Position numbers and translations under genes: made by a program
Assembly (NCBI RefSeq): GCF_900106925.1
Contig: NZ_FNNZ01000016.1
Coordinates: forward strand, 1 to 64,000
From: Thiocapsa roseopersicina
GTDB taxonomy: Bacteria > Pseudomonadota > Gammaproteobacteria > Chromatiales > Chromatiaceae
Direction of reading: 5' to 3'
Length of the DNA: 64,000 nucleotides
Part shown: positions 18,476-26,367 of the stretch, one piece after another
Numbering within the stretch: the stretch's first letter is position 1
Layout: each line of letters begins with the position of its first letter
The notes under the pieces: model-generated
Database searches by the model: none
What the model was told of the DNA's origin: nothing
Seen by the model: the letters and a program-made list of their open reading frames with translations, nothing else

Positions 18476-19714
18476 ATGTTGGTTCCCCCCAAACTTCACG
18501 TTGCCGTGGACATCGGCTGCCGACGCCACAGCGTTGCCATCGGCCTGTCCAGCGGTGAGCGGCTCGAAGAATTCGACATCGAGCACCGCCCGGAAGGCTT
18601 TGCGGACTTCTTTCGCCGCATCGAGCGTCATCACCGGCGTTACCCGGGCAGCGTCCCCACGGTCGCGATGGAAGGCTACAACGGCCACGCGCGCCCGCTC
18701 GACACCCTGATCGGCGAGCGCGGCTGGCGGCTGTTGAACGTCAACAATCTCAAGCTCGCGCGCTTCAAACAGATGTTCCCGGCCGCAGCGAAGAGTGATC
18801 GGATCGACACCCGCCGCATGCTGGATCTGCTGCAACTCGGCGAGCACATGCCGCAAGCGCGCCGGGCGCTGCAGGAAGTCCATGCACCGACGCCGGAGAA
18901 CGCCGAGCTCAAGCGCCTAACGCGCCGTCGGCGCGCGCTGGTGGACGAGAAAAGCCGGGGGCTCGCGCGCATGCAAGGCGACCTGCGCGCGGTCTGTCCG
19001 GGGCTGCTCGACATCACCGGCGACGCCGAAAACCTGTGGTTTCTCAACCTGCTGACCCATGGCGACGACCTGGAGAAGCTCGCCCGGCTGCGCGAGCAGA
19101 CCCTGCGCGGCATTCCCGCCATCGGCGCCAAGTACGCAGCCACTATCCGGCAGTGGCAACAGCACGCCCGGTTCAGCCACGAGGCGCCCTACGCCGGCCC
19201 CATGATCGTCGAAGATGCCCGGCGCATCCTCGCGCTGAAGGCCTCCATTAACGCCCTGGAGCGCCGCTGCAAAGCGTTGGCCGAGGCCTCCGACATCGCG
19301 CGCCTGATCGATACCGTGCCCGGCTTCGCGCTGGTGTGCTCGGCCGAGCTCGCGGGCGAGATCGGCACGCTCGATCGCTTCGCCGGCGAGGCGAGCCTGG
19401 CCGTCTACCTCGGCATGGCCAACCTGGACAACAGCTCCGGCGAGCGCGCCGGTGCGCGCGCCCCCGGTCAGGTCAACAAACGCGCCAAAGCGGCGATGAT
19501 GACCGGCGTCGATCGGCACCGCAAACAAGTGCCCGAATCCCAACGCTACTACGAGAAGAAGCGCGCCGAAGGCAAGACCCACAACCAAGCCATCCGCGCG
19601 CTGGGGCGACACCTGTGCCGCGTGCTCTATCGCATGCTCAAGCACGGTCAGGCCTATCGCGTCCGCGCGCCCGCAGACGCCTGCACCGACGCCGAGCAGC
19701 GGTTCGCCGCATAG
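18476..19714 (+). CDS. IS110-family transposase (DEDD/serine recombinase)
   Basis: The 412-residue protein has the N-terminal RuvC-like DEDD domain (D12 in VAVDIGCRRHSVAIG, MEGYNG near 63, KSDRIDTRRM near 102), a coiled linker, and the C-terminal Transposase_20 domain with PGFALVCSAELAGEIG (candidate catalytic S289) and YLGMANLDNSSGE. Both catalytic regions appear intact and the length is normal, so the enzyme may be functional. A GGAGG precedes the ATG. GC content is chromosome-like, in contrast to the adjoining cassettes. IS110 enzymes insert using a structured non-coding RNA from the element's own flank; candidates would lie at 18201-18475 or 19715-20087. Confidence 0.93.
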   Translation: MLVPPKLHVAVDIGCRRHSVAIGLSSGERLEEFDIEHRPEGFADFFRRIERHHRRYPGSVPTVAMEGYNGHARPLDTLIGERGWRLLNVNNLKLARFKQMFPAAAKSDRIDTRRMLDLLQLGEHMPQARRALQEVHAPTPENAELKRLTRRRRALVDEKSRGLARMQGDLRAVCPGLLDITGDAENLWFLNLLTHGDDLEKLARLREQTLRGIPAIGAKYAATIRQWQQHARFSHEAPYAGPMIVEDARRILALKASINALERRCKALAEASDIARLIDTVPGFALVCSAELAGEIGTLDRFAGEASLAVYLGMANLDNSSGERAGARAPGQVNKRAKAAMMTGVDRHRKQVPESQRYYEKKRAEGKTHNQAIRALGRHLCRVLYRMLKHGQAYRVRAPADACTDAEQRFAA

Positions 19715-20087
19715 CATCGACGCCGTCTGCGCCTTCCTCGGCAGCGAGCGAGCACGTTGCACCCGGCCGGCGCCGGCGCAGAGCCCCGGGCGCAGGCCGC
19801 ATGCGCCGCAGCGGCGAGGCTCTCCCGCGCGGCCTGCACCGGGCCATCCTTGTGAGCGAGCGACCGCTCGGCGAACCGGTCGACACGACTCCATTCGGCC
19901 CGCCACCTGCCGGTGCCGGATTGCCAGCTGACCACTGAGCAAATGCGCAGAGTTCCAGGCGGCGGGACCGGCATGCTTGGGCGAAAACGATCAGCGCTCG
20001 ACGAGCGCTCTCACAGCTTGCCGGCTGCTCCATGCCAATGGCTTAGAAGCGCACGATTGGCGTTGAAAATTCCAGCGGGATGTTCAA
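19715..20087. other. Non-coding 3' flank of the IS110 transposase
   Basis: A GC-rich stretch without a plausible gene on either strand. It contains several self-complementary segments (for example around 19760-19800 and GCTCGACGAGCGC at 19996-20008). It could carry the IS110 guide RNA or simply be adjacent chromosome. Confidence 0.35.
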
Positions 20088-20467
20088 GTCTTGAAATCAC
20101 GCAATGCGAAGGGAGCGTCGGGGAGTAAGCGGGATCATGGGGTTACGTCTTGAAATCACGCAATGCGAAGGGAGCATCGGGGAGTGCCCGGCCTACTGAG
20201 AACCCCGATGCCTTTCTTTGAAGGATACCGGGAGTATGCCGCACGTCTAGCCTTCAGGAGGCGATGAGCGCGGGAACGTGGGGTCTTGAAATCACGCAAT
20301 GCGAAGGGAGCGTCGGGGAGTAAGCGGGATCATGGGGTTGCGTCTTGAAATCACGCAATGCGAAGGGAGCATCGGGGAGTGCCCGGCCTACTGAGAACCC
20401 CGATGCCTTTTTTGAAGGATACCGGGAGTATGCCGCACGTCTAGCCTTCAGGAGGCGATGAGCGCGG
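20088..20467 (+). repeat. Nested tandem duplication (two units of about 186 bp, each with two 39-bp repeats)
   Basis: Four copies of a 39-bp sequence beginning GTCTTGAAATCACGCAATGC and ending TCGGGGAGT start at 20088, 20147, 20283 and 20342. Copies 1 and 3 read GAGCGTCGG and copies 2 and 4 read GAGCATCGG. The whole block 20088-20273 recurs at 20283-20467 with a 195-base period and only about two differences (one base lost in a T tract, one A/G change). Spacing between 39-mers alternates 59 and 136. Confidence 0.9.
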
Positions 20468-20571
20468 TCTGGATCGCCACGGCGCGCTGGATCCCGATTA
20501 GGCTGCGTGACGCAGATGCAGCTCGATGTGCAGGCCCGCCGAGGCGGCCATATTGACCAGGGGATACCTCT

Positions 20572-20589
20572 GGGACAGGCCACGGTTTC
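20572..20589 (+). repeat. Direct repeat flanking the dioxygenase gene, left copy
   Basis: GGGACAGGCCACGGTTTC, identical and in the same orientation as 21695-21712. The sequence resembles fragments commonly left by REP-associated transposase elements. A related GGGACAGACCACC occurs at 18205. Confidence 0.75.
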
Positions 20590-20707
20590 TCAAGTCTGAA
20601 TAAGCACAGAACACCGTTTTCCGAGTCGTCAAAAATAACGGTCGTCCGTCCCCGGTTTCCCCCGTGCCCGGCTTGCGGTTTTCTGCCCTTGGGGGCGTCG
20701 CGCGGCT

Positions 20708-21655
20708 TCATCTCAATACGACGCAGCGTCGCATGATCCGCACCTGTTCCTCCAGGTCGTAGGGTAACACCCGGTGCAGCAAGCTGCTGTTGTCCCAGAT
20801 CAGCAGGTCACCCGACTGCCATTTGTGCGTATAGACCGTCTCCGGTCTGAATTCCATTGTGTTGATCTGCTGCATCAGACGAATTCCCCTTGGCCAGGGG
20901 GTTCTTGCTATACGCCACGCATGGTCTCCGATGAAAAGGGTGAGGCGGCCGGTATCAGGATGCGGCCGTATCAGCGGGTGGTAAACCGGCCCCTCACGCC
21001 GGCGTTGCCGCAACACCCGCCGCCACCACCGGAGTTGCGCCCGGAGCGATTCGCGGCAGGGGCCCGGTCGCGACCACTGCCAAGGCAGCCGTCGATAGCG
21101 GGCGGCCCGGCTGAGCTCGAGGTGATGCTCGGCCTGCAAGCCGGCGAAACGCGCCTTGCTCACCTGGTCCAGGCCTTCGTGTACCTGGTACAGGTTGACA
21201 AACTGGGTGTCGCCATTGGTCTCGGGCACACTCAGTGCATTCAACACCGTCGCCCGGGGTGGGTGGCGTGACCAGGAGCCGTCGCTGTGCCAGAAGGTCG
21301 AATCCGGGTCCGGATGGCTGCCTGACGCTACGCCATTGCGGTCGACGTTGCTCAGGTAGTGGACTTTCGGGTTGACGGCGGCGTAGTTCGGGTTCTGCCA
21401 CATGGCCCGGCAACTGCCGAAAAGCTCTGCGAATCGTATCTGCTGATCTTCGTCAAGAAATTGCCGCCGGAACAACAGGACCTGATAGTCCATCAGGACC
21501 TGCCTCAGCGCCTTCCTTACCGGCTCGGAAACCGTGCCTGTGAAATCCAGGCCGCAAATCTGCGCACCGTAACCGTCTGAGAGTGGTTCACAGTCGAGCA
21601 CTGCAGCCCCGCGCTGACTGCAACGGTCCATCTGCAGATATTCATCGGTTTGCAT
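20708..21655 (-). CDS. TauD/TfdA-family Fe(II)/2-oxoglutarate dioxygenase
   Basis: The 315-residue enzyme has the double-stranded beta-helix iron site: H and D in TFWHSDGSW, the distal H in LLIWDNSSLLHRVLPY, and the 2-oxoglutarate-binding Arg in IMRRCVVL at the C-terminus. Family members hydroxylate taurine, alkyl sulfates, herbicides or carnitine precursors; the substrate here cannot be read. The ATG at 21655 is preceded by AGAGGATGAC; the open frame extends upstream without homology. The middle section (about residues 165-200) is unusually rich in Arg and Trp compared with the family and may be poorly conserved. There is no transporter neighbour. The gene is bracketed by 18-base direct repeats. 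Confidence 0.82.
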   Translation of the reverse strand: MQTDEYLQMDRCSQRGAAVLDCEPLSDGYGAQICGLDFTGTVSEPVRKALRQVLMDYQVLLFRRQFLDEDQQIRFAELFGSCRAMWQNPNYAAVNPKVHYLSNVDRNGVASGSHPDPDSTFWHSDGSWSRHPPRATVLNALSVPETNGDTQFVNLYQVHEGLDQVSKARFAGLQAEHHLELSRAARYRRLPWQWSRPGPCRESLRAQLRWWRRVLRQRRREGPVYHPLIRPHPDTGRLTLFIGDHAWRIARTPWPRGIRLMQQINTMEFRPETVYTHKWQSGDLLIWDNSSLLHRVLPYDLEEQVRIMRRCVVLR

Positions 21656-21694
21656 GATGTCATCCTCTTGTGACCGGCGCAGTCGAGAATACCA

Positions 21695-21712
21695 GGGACA
21701 GGCCACGGTTTC
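21695..21712 (+). repeat. Direct repeat flanking the dioxygenase gene, right copy
   Basis: GGGACAGGCCACGGTTTC, an exact copy of 20572-20589. The surrounding 400 bases (21713-22139) contain no convincing gene. Confidence 0.75.
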
Positions 21713-22057
21713 CGGCGCCGCTGGGGGACAGGAGAAATCATCACAGTGCCGCCGTTTCGGTGGGCGGGTGATGGCGGAAATCAGCGCCATTACGGGACCG
21801 TAAGAAAGTCGGCTGGCAGGTCTTGGTGGTTTGCCGCTGCGGCCAGTCCGGTATCGAAGGTGGAGAGGCGGCCGGCGATCGTCACGAGGCGCCAACATTC
21901 CGGGATCGACGACTTGCAGTCGTCTTCTTCCGCTGTCCCTACGGCTAGCGGCCTCGAGTGCAACTCCTCGATCTCATGAACCGCACCGAACAGGTGTTGG
22001 CCGGGCTTATGAATCAGGCCGCGCCGTGACTCGTTTCAAATTTCGGCCATGGTGGCA

Positions 22058-22076
22058 CGTGGCGCGGAGCGCCACG
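22058..22076. repeat. Palindrome with 8-bp stem (CGTGGCGC/GCGCCACG)
   Basis: Perfect 8-bp inverted arms around GGA, with no T tract after it. Another palindrome lies 8 bases downstream. Confidence 0.6.
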
Positions 22077-22083
22077 GGGGATG

Positions 22084-22109
22084 CGTGACACCGCGGAGCG
22101 GGTGTCACG
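22084..22109. repeat. Palindrome CGTGACACC...GGTGTCACG
   Basis: A 9-bp perfect stem with an 8-base loop (GCGGAGCG). The same stem sequence recurs at 57212-57237, so this is a dispersed palindromic repeat rather than a gene-specific terminator. Confidence 0.65.
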
Positions 22110-22139
22110 AGTCCGTTAAGGTTTGGTTGGCCACGCTAT

Positions 22140-22184
22140 TAAACCGCGCCCGGTGCGTTATGCGTCATTTGTTGGCGCGGTTCA
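22140..22184 (-). repeat. Shortened terminal-inverted-repeat element, copy B'
   Basis: 45 bp with ends TAAACCGCG and GCGCGGTTCA. Read on the minus strand it matches copy B from AAATGACGCAT onward, with an internal deletion. It is separated from copy B by 23 AT-rich bases (22185-22207). Confidence 0.65.
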
Positions 22185-22207
22185 AAGTATTCAAAAATAT
22201 TAGATTC

Positions 22208-22291
22208 TAAACCGCGTCTTGCCGGGATCGAGGACATCTCCGAAGCCAAAAGCAAAATGAAAACGACGCATGTCGCTCTGGACGCGGTTTA
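22208..22291 (+). repeat. 84-bp terminal-inverted-repeat element, copy B
   Basis: The ends are TAAACCGCG and CGCGGTTTA. The interior segment AAAATGAAAACGACGCATGT is shared with copies A and C (the latter inverted). It lies 14 bases from the stop codon of the WD40 gene. Confidence 0.75.
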
Positions 22292-22305
22292 GCCGGCTTT
22301 GCTCG

Positions 22306-23358
22306 TCAGCGCTTGCCGCCGAACAACCGTCCGAAGAGTCCCGATGCGGGTGCCTTCGCGGGCGCTTGCGCGGCCAGTGCGTGCGCGGCCTCGGCGGCGG
22401 CTTTCGCATCCTCGGCCTCCGCCGTCTGCCAGGCGGTGCTGAGGGTCTCCCACCGGGGATCGGAGTTGTCCAAGCTCCAGGCCCGGATGTGCTTGTCGAC
22501 GCTGCCGGAGTAGAGCCACTTGCCGTCGGGGCTGAAGGCGACGCAGTAGACGTCCTTTTCGTGGCCGGTCAGACGCGACATCTCAGCACCTGTGACGGCG
22601 TCCCAGAGAACGATCGTCTTGTCCGCGCTGCCCGAGGCGATGGTCTTGCCGTCGGGGCTGAAGACGGCACTCCACACCGGATAGGTGTGCTCCTCCATCT
22701 CCATGATGAGCCCGCCCTTCTCAAGATCCCACAGACCGATCGAGCCGTCGACGTTGCTGAGCAGGAGCCGGGTGCCGTCCGGGCTGAACTGGGTGCTGTT
22801 GATGCCGTTGTTGACGACGTCGAGTCGCAGCAGCTCTTCCCCGGAGTCGACATCCCAGACCGCCATGGTGCAGTCGCGGCTGCCCGAGACCAGACGCGTG
22901 CCGTCGATGGAGAAGACCACGCCCTGCACGTACTGCGGATGTCCCTCGATGGTGCGTACCAGGGTGCCGTCGGCGGATCTCCAGATGCAGATGGTCCCGT
23001 CTTCGCTCCCGGACGCCAGCAGTGCGCCGCCGGGCTGGAAGTCGACGCTGTAGACCAGGCTGCTGTGGCCGCTTTGGTTCCAGAGCTCGGCGCCGGTGGC
23101 GACGTCCCAGAGACGCACGGTGGTGTCCGTGCCGCCCGAGGCGACCCAGTGGCCGGCGGGGTGGAAGCGCACGGTGTAGACGCGTCCGTCGTGACCGTGC
23201 ATCTCATGCTCGACGCGCCCTGCGGCGACGTCCCAGATCTTGACCAGGCTGTCCCAGCTTGCGGTGGCCAGGCGCTGGCCGTCGGGGCTCAGCGCGAGTC
23301 CGTAAATGGTGTCTGTTGCGGCCGTGCGCGGCACGGAACGCCAGTGTGGGGTAGGCAT
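22306..23358 (-). CDS. WD40 beta-propeller protein
   Basis: The 350-residue protein has seven WD40 blades from about residue 15 to 305, with repeated SPDG, GS.D and [IV]W[RD] elements (for example LALSPDGQRLATASWDSLVK and FSPDGKWLYSGSVDKHIRAW). It ends in an Ala-rich tail with a Gly/Phe end (SGLFGRLFGGKR). There is no signal peptide, so a cytoplasmic scaffold is likely. AAAAGGAGA precedes the start. Such solitary bacterial propellers often bind other proteins; no partner is evident next to it. It is 55 bases from the acetolactate-synthase-like gene on the same strand. Confidence 0.88.
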   Translation of the reverse strand: MPTPHWRSVPRTAATDTIYGLALSPDGQRLATASWDSLVKIWDVAAGRVEHEMHGHDGRVYTVRFHPAGHWVASGGTDTTVRLWDVATGAELWNQSGHSSLVYSVDFQPGGALLASGSEDGTICIWRSADGTLVRTIEGHPQYVQGVVFSIDGTRLVSGSRDCTMAVWDVDSGEELLRLDVVNNGINSTQFSPDGTRLLLSNVDGSIGLWDLEKGGLIMEMEEHTYPVWSAVFSPDGKTIASGSADKTIVLWDAVTGAEMSRLTGHEKDVYCVAFSPDGKWLYSGSVDKHIRAWSLDNSDPRWETLSTAWQTAEAEDAKAAAEAAHALAAQAPAKAPASGLFGRLFGGKR

Positions 23359-23413
23359 CGCGGTCTCCTTTTGACAGATGCGAATGGATTCTAAAGGCTG
23401 GAGCGACGCCGGC

Positions 23414-25147
23414 TCAGGACTCGATCATCTGATCAAGCCGATGACCGGGACGCACCATGGGGATGACGTTCTCGGCCTTGTCGACCCAGACATCGACCAG
23501 GACCGGGCCGGGCTCGGCCAGCGCTTGGGCGACGCCCTCGCGCAGATCCTTCGGATGCTTGATGCGCTGGGTCTTGAGGCGCGGATAGACATATTTGAGG
23601 CCGGTCAGGTTCGGAATCTGACGCCGACAGGTCTGGTCCAGATCCATGCAGTCCGGGTCGCAGCTCGCGTCGCGGGCGAGACAGGTCTCGTAGTGATGGC
23701 CTTCGTCCATCATGTCTTCCCATTGGCGGACCATCCCGAGAAAGCTGTTGTTCAGGACGAAGATCTTCAGCGGGATTCGGTTGGCGACCAGGGTGCCGAG
23801 CTCCTGGATGTTCATCTGAAAGCTGCCGTCGCCGTCGATCAGGACGAGCGGGTGAGCCGGGTCGGCGAACCAGGCCCCGATGGCCGCAGGCAGACCGAAG
23901 CCCATGGTCCCGAGCCCGCCCGAGCTGACCCACTGGCGCGGCCGGCGGAACCGATAATACTGCGCCGACCACATCTGATGCTGGCCGACACCCGTGACCA
24001 GGGTCGCATCACCGGCCGTCAGCTCCGAGATGATCTCCACGACGGCCTGCGGCTTGATGTATTCGGATTGGCCGTAGGGTTTGGGCATCTGCTTGCGCCA
24101 TTGCGCGATTTGGGCCAACCAGTCGGCATGGTCGGCGGCCTGCCCAGTGCTTAAGGCATGCTCGAAGAAGGCGCCGAGCTCCGCGACCAGGTGCAGGTCG
24201 GTCGCGATGGTCTTGTCGATCTCGGAAGGGTCGATGTCGACATGCGCGATGCGCTTGCCCGTGGCGAAACCTTTGACCGCGACCCGGTCGTCGAAGCGCC
24301 CGCCGAGCGAGAGGATCAGGTCGGCATCGCGCAGTGCGTAGTTGGCCGGGATGGTCCCGTGCATGCCCGGCATGCCGAGGTTGTGCGGCAGCTCAAAGGG
24401 CAGGGCGCCGAGTGCGTTGAAGGTGGTGGTGACCGGGACCGCGAAGCGCTCGGCGAAGGCCCGCAGCGCCGCTGCCGCGTTGGCATGGATGATCCCGCCG
24501 CCGGCCTTCACCACCGGGCGTTCGGCGGCGGCCAGTGCGGCGAGGATGGCGTCGGCCTTGACCGGGTCGAAGGCAATCGGCTCGCGATGGCGGATTCGGG
24601 GCGGGTTCTGCCCGCTCGTTTCGGCCAGCTGAACATCTTTGCAGATGTCGACCACGACCGGGCCGGGCCGACCGCGGGTCGCCAGCGCGAATGCCTCGCG
24701 CAGCACCCACTCCAGGTCGCGCACATCCTTGACCAGATAGTTATGCTTGGAGATCGGCCGCGTAAAACCGACGGTATCGACCTCTTGGAATGCATCGGTG
24801 CCGATCGCCGCACTCGGCACTTGGCCGGTGATGAAGAGCGTCGGAATCGAGTCCTTGTAGGCGTCCGCGATCGGTGTGGCCAGATTGGTCGCGCCCGGTC
24901 CGGAGGTGGCGATCGCAACGCCGACCCGTCCGCTCGTCCGGGCATAGCCTTCAGCGGCATGACCGGCGCCGCCCTCTTGACGACAGAGGATGAACCTGGG
25001 TGCCGGATCGCGGCGGCGCATCCGCCGGTTGAGCTCGACATGCAAGGGGATGACCGCACCGCCCGTATGGCCGAACAGATACTCGACCCCGAGGTCGGTC
25101 AGGACATCGAAGAAGATGGCGGCTCCGGATCGGCGGGCATGGCTCAT
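23414..25147 (-). CDS. Acetolactate synthase-like thiamine-diphosphate enzyme (large subunit)
   Basis: The 577-residue protein follows the acetohydroxyacid synthase plan: an N-terminal TPP domain with the catalytic Glu region (EYLFGHTGGAVIPL and HARQ-like CRQEGGAGHAAEGYAR), a central FAD-like domain (LGGRFDDRV), and a C-terminal TPP domain with the metal motif GDGSF...NN. These enzymes join pyruvate units for valine/leucine/isoleucine synthesis. No small regulatory subunit gene (ilvN) is adjacent. Where the family has a short helix after GMVRQW, this protein carries an insert with four cysteines (C489, C496, C500, C507). It could be a catabolic or divergent ALS. Divergent from the gene at 25323. 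Confidence 0.85.
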   Translation of the reverse strand: MSHARRSGAAIFFDVLTDLGVEYLFGHTGGAVIPLHVELNRRMRRRDPAPRFILCRQEGGAGHAAEGYARTSGRVGVAIATSGPGATNLATPIADAYKDSIPTLFITGQVPSAAIGTDAFQEVDTVGFTRPISKHNYLVKDVRDLEWVLREAFALATRGRPGPVVVDICKDVQLAETSGQNPPRIRHREPIAFDPVKADAILAALAAAERPVVKAGGGIIHANAAAALRAFAERFAVPVTTTFNALGALPFELPHNLGMPGMHGTIPANYALRDADLILSLGGRFDDRVAVKGFATGKRIAHVDIDPSEIDKTIATDLHLVAELGAFFEHALSTGQAADHADWLAQIAQWRKQMPKPYGQSEYIKPQAVVEIISELTAGDATLVTGVGQHQMWSAQYYRFRRPRQWVSSGGLGTMGFGLPAAIGAWFADPAHPLVLIDGDGSFQMNIQELGTLVANRIPLKIFVLNNSFLGMVRQWEDMMDEGHHYETCLARDASCDPDCMDLDQTCRRQIPNLTGLKYVYPRLKTQRIKHPKDLREGVAQALAEPGPVLVDVWVDKAENVIPMVRPGHRLDQMIES

Positions 25148-25322
25148 GGGGCGAATGACCAGGGCTCAACGGCTGAGAAGCCGATAATCATACCCTCACA
25201 TGGCGCAAAGGGCAGGATGGATCGCCAACCGAACCGAGGTTTCGGTTATCCTCCGCGCCTGGTCGGTCCCCATGCACCTCGGGGTGCCGGGACATGAAGA
25301 ATCGCGATCGAGGACGTTGTAG

Positions 25323-26105
25323 ATGCAAGCGATCATTGAGCGGCTTGAAGGACTGCTCGAAAGACTGAAGCGGGTGAATTACGAGCGGCTCTTCGTCGTC
25401 TCGATCCTGGTTGCGACCCTGACGGGGTCGCTCTATCTGTACGTCGTGGACTTCTATTTTGCGCGCTCGGCGGATCAGGCGGTTGCCTTTGATCCGGAGA
25501 TCGCGGACCGGGTCGCGCCGATCGGGCGGGTGACCCTCGCCGAGCCTGTGGTCGCCGCGCCCGCCGTCGAAACTGCTGCGGCAGCGACCGAACCACCGGC
25601 TGAAGTGTCCTCACCGGTCGAGGCATCCGCCGAGGGTGCCGTCGCCGAAACACCCGCATCGCCTGCCGAATCGACGCAGGCCGCAGTGGTGTCGGAGGCG
25701 CCGATCGAGCCGGCGATGGATCAGTCGGCAGCACAGGCCGCTGTTTCCGCGGGTCCGATCTCGGCCCGGTCCGCATCTGCCGAGGCGGGTGGGCGCGGGC
25801 CGGTCGCTGCCGTGCCATCCGTGCCGTCCGCGGATCTTCCGATAAGCCGCCCCGCCGTGACTGGCGGGCCGCCACGCCCGGCGCCGGCATACCCGCCGGT
25901 TCCGCCGGGTTACATGCCCATGCCTGCACAGGGTTATGCCCCGGTCTATCCGAGCTATCAGCCGCCCCCCGCGGCCTCACGGCAGCCCCCGGGCGAACCC
26001 TCCTGGTACGCTCCCGGTCCCTACCAAGCCTATCCGCCGACCGGGTACGAGCGTCCGGCGGTGCCGGCGGGCGGCTATCCGCCGCCGCAGGGTTGGATGC
26101 GCTGA
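25323..26105 (+). CDS. Membrane-anchored Pro/Ala-rich protein, unknown
   Basis: The 260-residue protein has a short amphipathic N-terminal helix, one membrane helix at about 24-42 (LFVVSILVATLTGSLYLYVV), an Ala/Glu/Ser-rich low-complexity region (about 75-170) and a Pro/Tyr-rich tail (PPVPPGYMPMPAQGYAPVYP onward). No domain is recognised. It lies 1 base before a GTG start of the DUF1656 gene, so it probably begins the efflux operon, perhaps as an envelope-spanning accessory. Confidence 0.6.
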   Translation: MQAIIERLEGLLERLKRVNYERLFVVSILVATLTGSLYLYVVDFYFARSADQAVAFDPEIADRVAPIGRVTLAEPVVAAPAVETAAAATEPPAEVSSPVEASAEGAVAETPASPAESTQAAVVSEAPIEPAMDQSAAQAAVSAGPISARSASAEAGGRGPVAAVPSVPSADLPISRPAVTGGPPRPAPAYPPVPPGYMPMPAQGYAPVYPSYQPPPAASRQPPGEPSWYAPGPYQAYPPTGYERPAVPAGGYPPPQGWMR

Positions 26106-26106
26106 G

Positions 26107-26328
26107 GTGTCGAGCGGTCCGGTCGAGCTGAGTCTGAACGGCGTCTACTACCCGCCTTGGCTACTGGCAGCGCTGCTCGGTTTTGTCTTGGCAATCGCCT
26201 TGGCCGCACTCGCAAACCGCACCGGGCTGAGTCGTTTCGTCTGGCATCCGCCGCTGTTCTTCACCGCCCTGGTCATCGCCTGTACCGTCCTGGTGGGCGC
26301 GACCCTGGTGCCGTCGTTTTTCGGCTGA
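26107..26328 (+). CDS. DUF1656 (AaeX-like) small membrane protein
   Basis: The 73-residue protein starts at GTG 26107, directly after the previous stop. It opens with ELSLNGVYYPPWLLAALLGF, the conserved DUF1656 start, and has two membrane helices (about 16-35 and 46-68). DUF1656 proteins accompany HlyD and FUSC proteins in aromatic-acid (AaeXAB-like) efflux operons, exactly as here. The start upstream in the same frame would read through the previous gene and is rejected. Confidence 0.82.
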   Translation: MSSGPVELSLNGVYYPPWLLAALLGFVLAIALAALANRTGLSRFVWHPPLFFTALVIACTVLVGATLVPSFFG

Positions 26329-26367
26329 TCCGCCGCCTGCATCCGAGCAACGTCAGATGAGCACCCC

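Larger units (their letters stand above)
18201..20087 (+). mobile_element. IS110-family insertion sequence, ends not resolved
   Basis: The element contains the transposase gene at 18476-19714, with about 275 non-coding bases upstream and up to 370 downstream. IS110 elements lack terminal inverted repeats, and their target-choosing bridge RNA is encoded in a non-coding end, so the limits given are the outer bounds set by attC site 2 and the nested repeats at 20088, not measured ends. A GGGACAGACCACC sequence at 18205 resembles the repeats that flank the nearby dioxygenase gene and may not belong to the IS. Confidence 0.5.

Noticed and set aside
20088-20467. Possible CRISPR array from four 39-bp repeats
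   Set aside because: The intervals between repeats are unequal (20 and 97 bases) and are themselves duplicated with the larger unit; spacers in CRISPR arrays are unique and of constant length.
20254-20711. Minus-strand ORFs next to the dioxygenase
   Set aside because: They read through the tandem duplication and the direct repeat and have no consistent domain; possibly remnants of a gene, but nothing identifiable.
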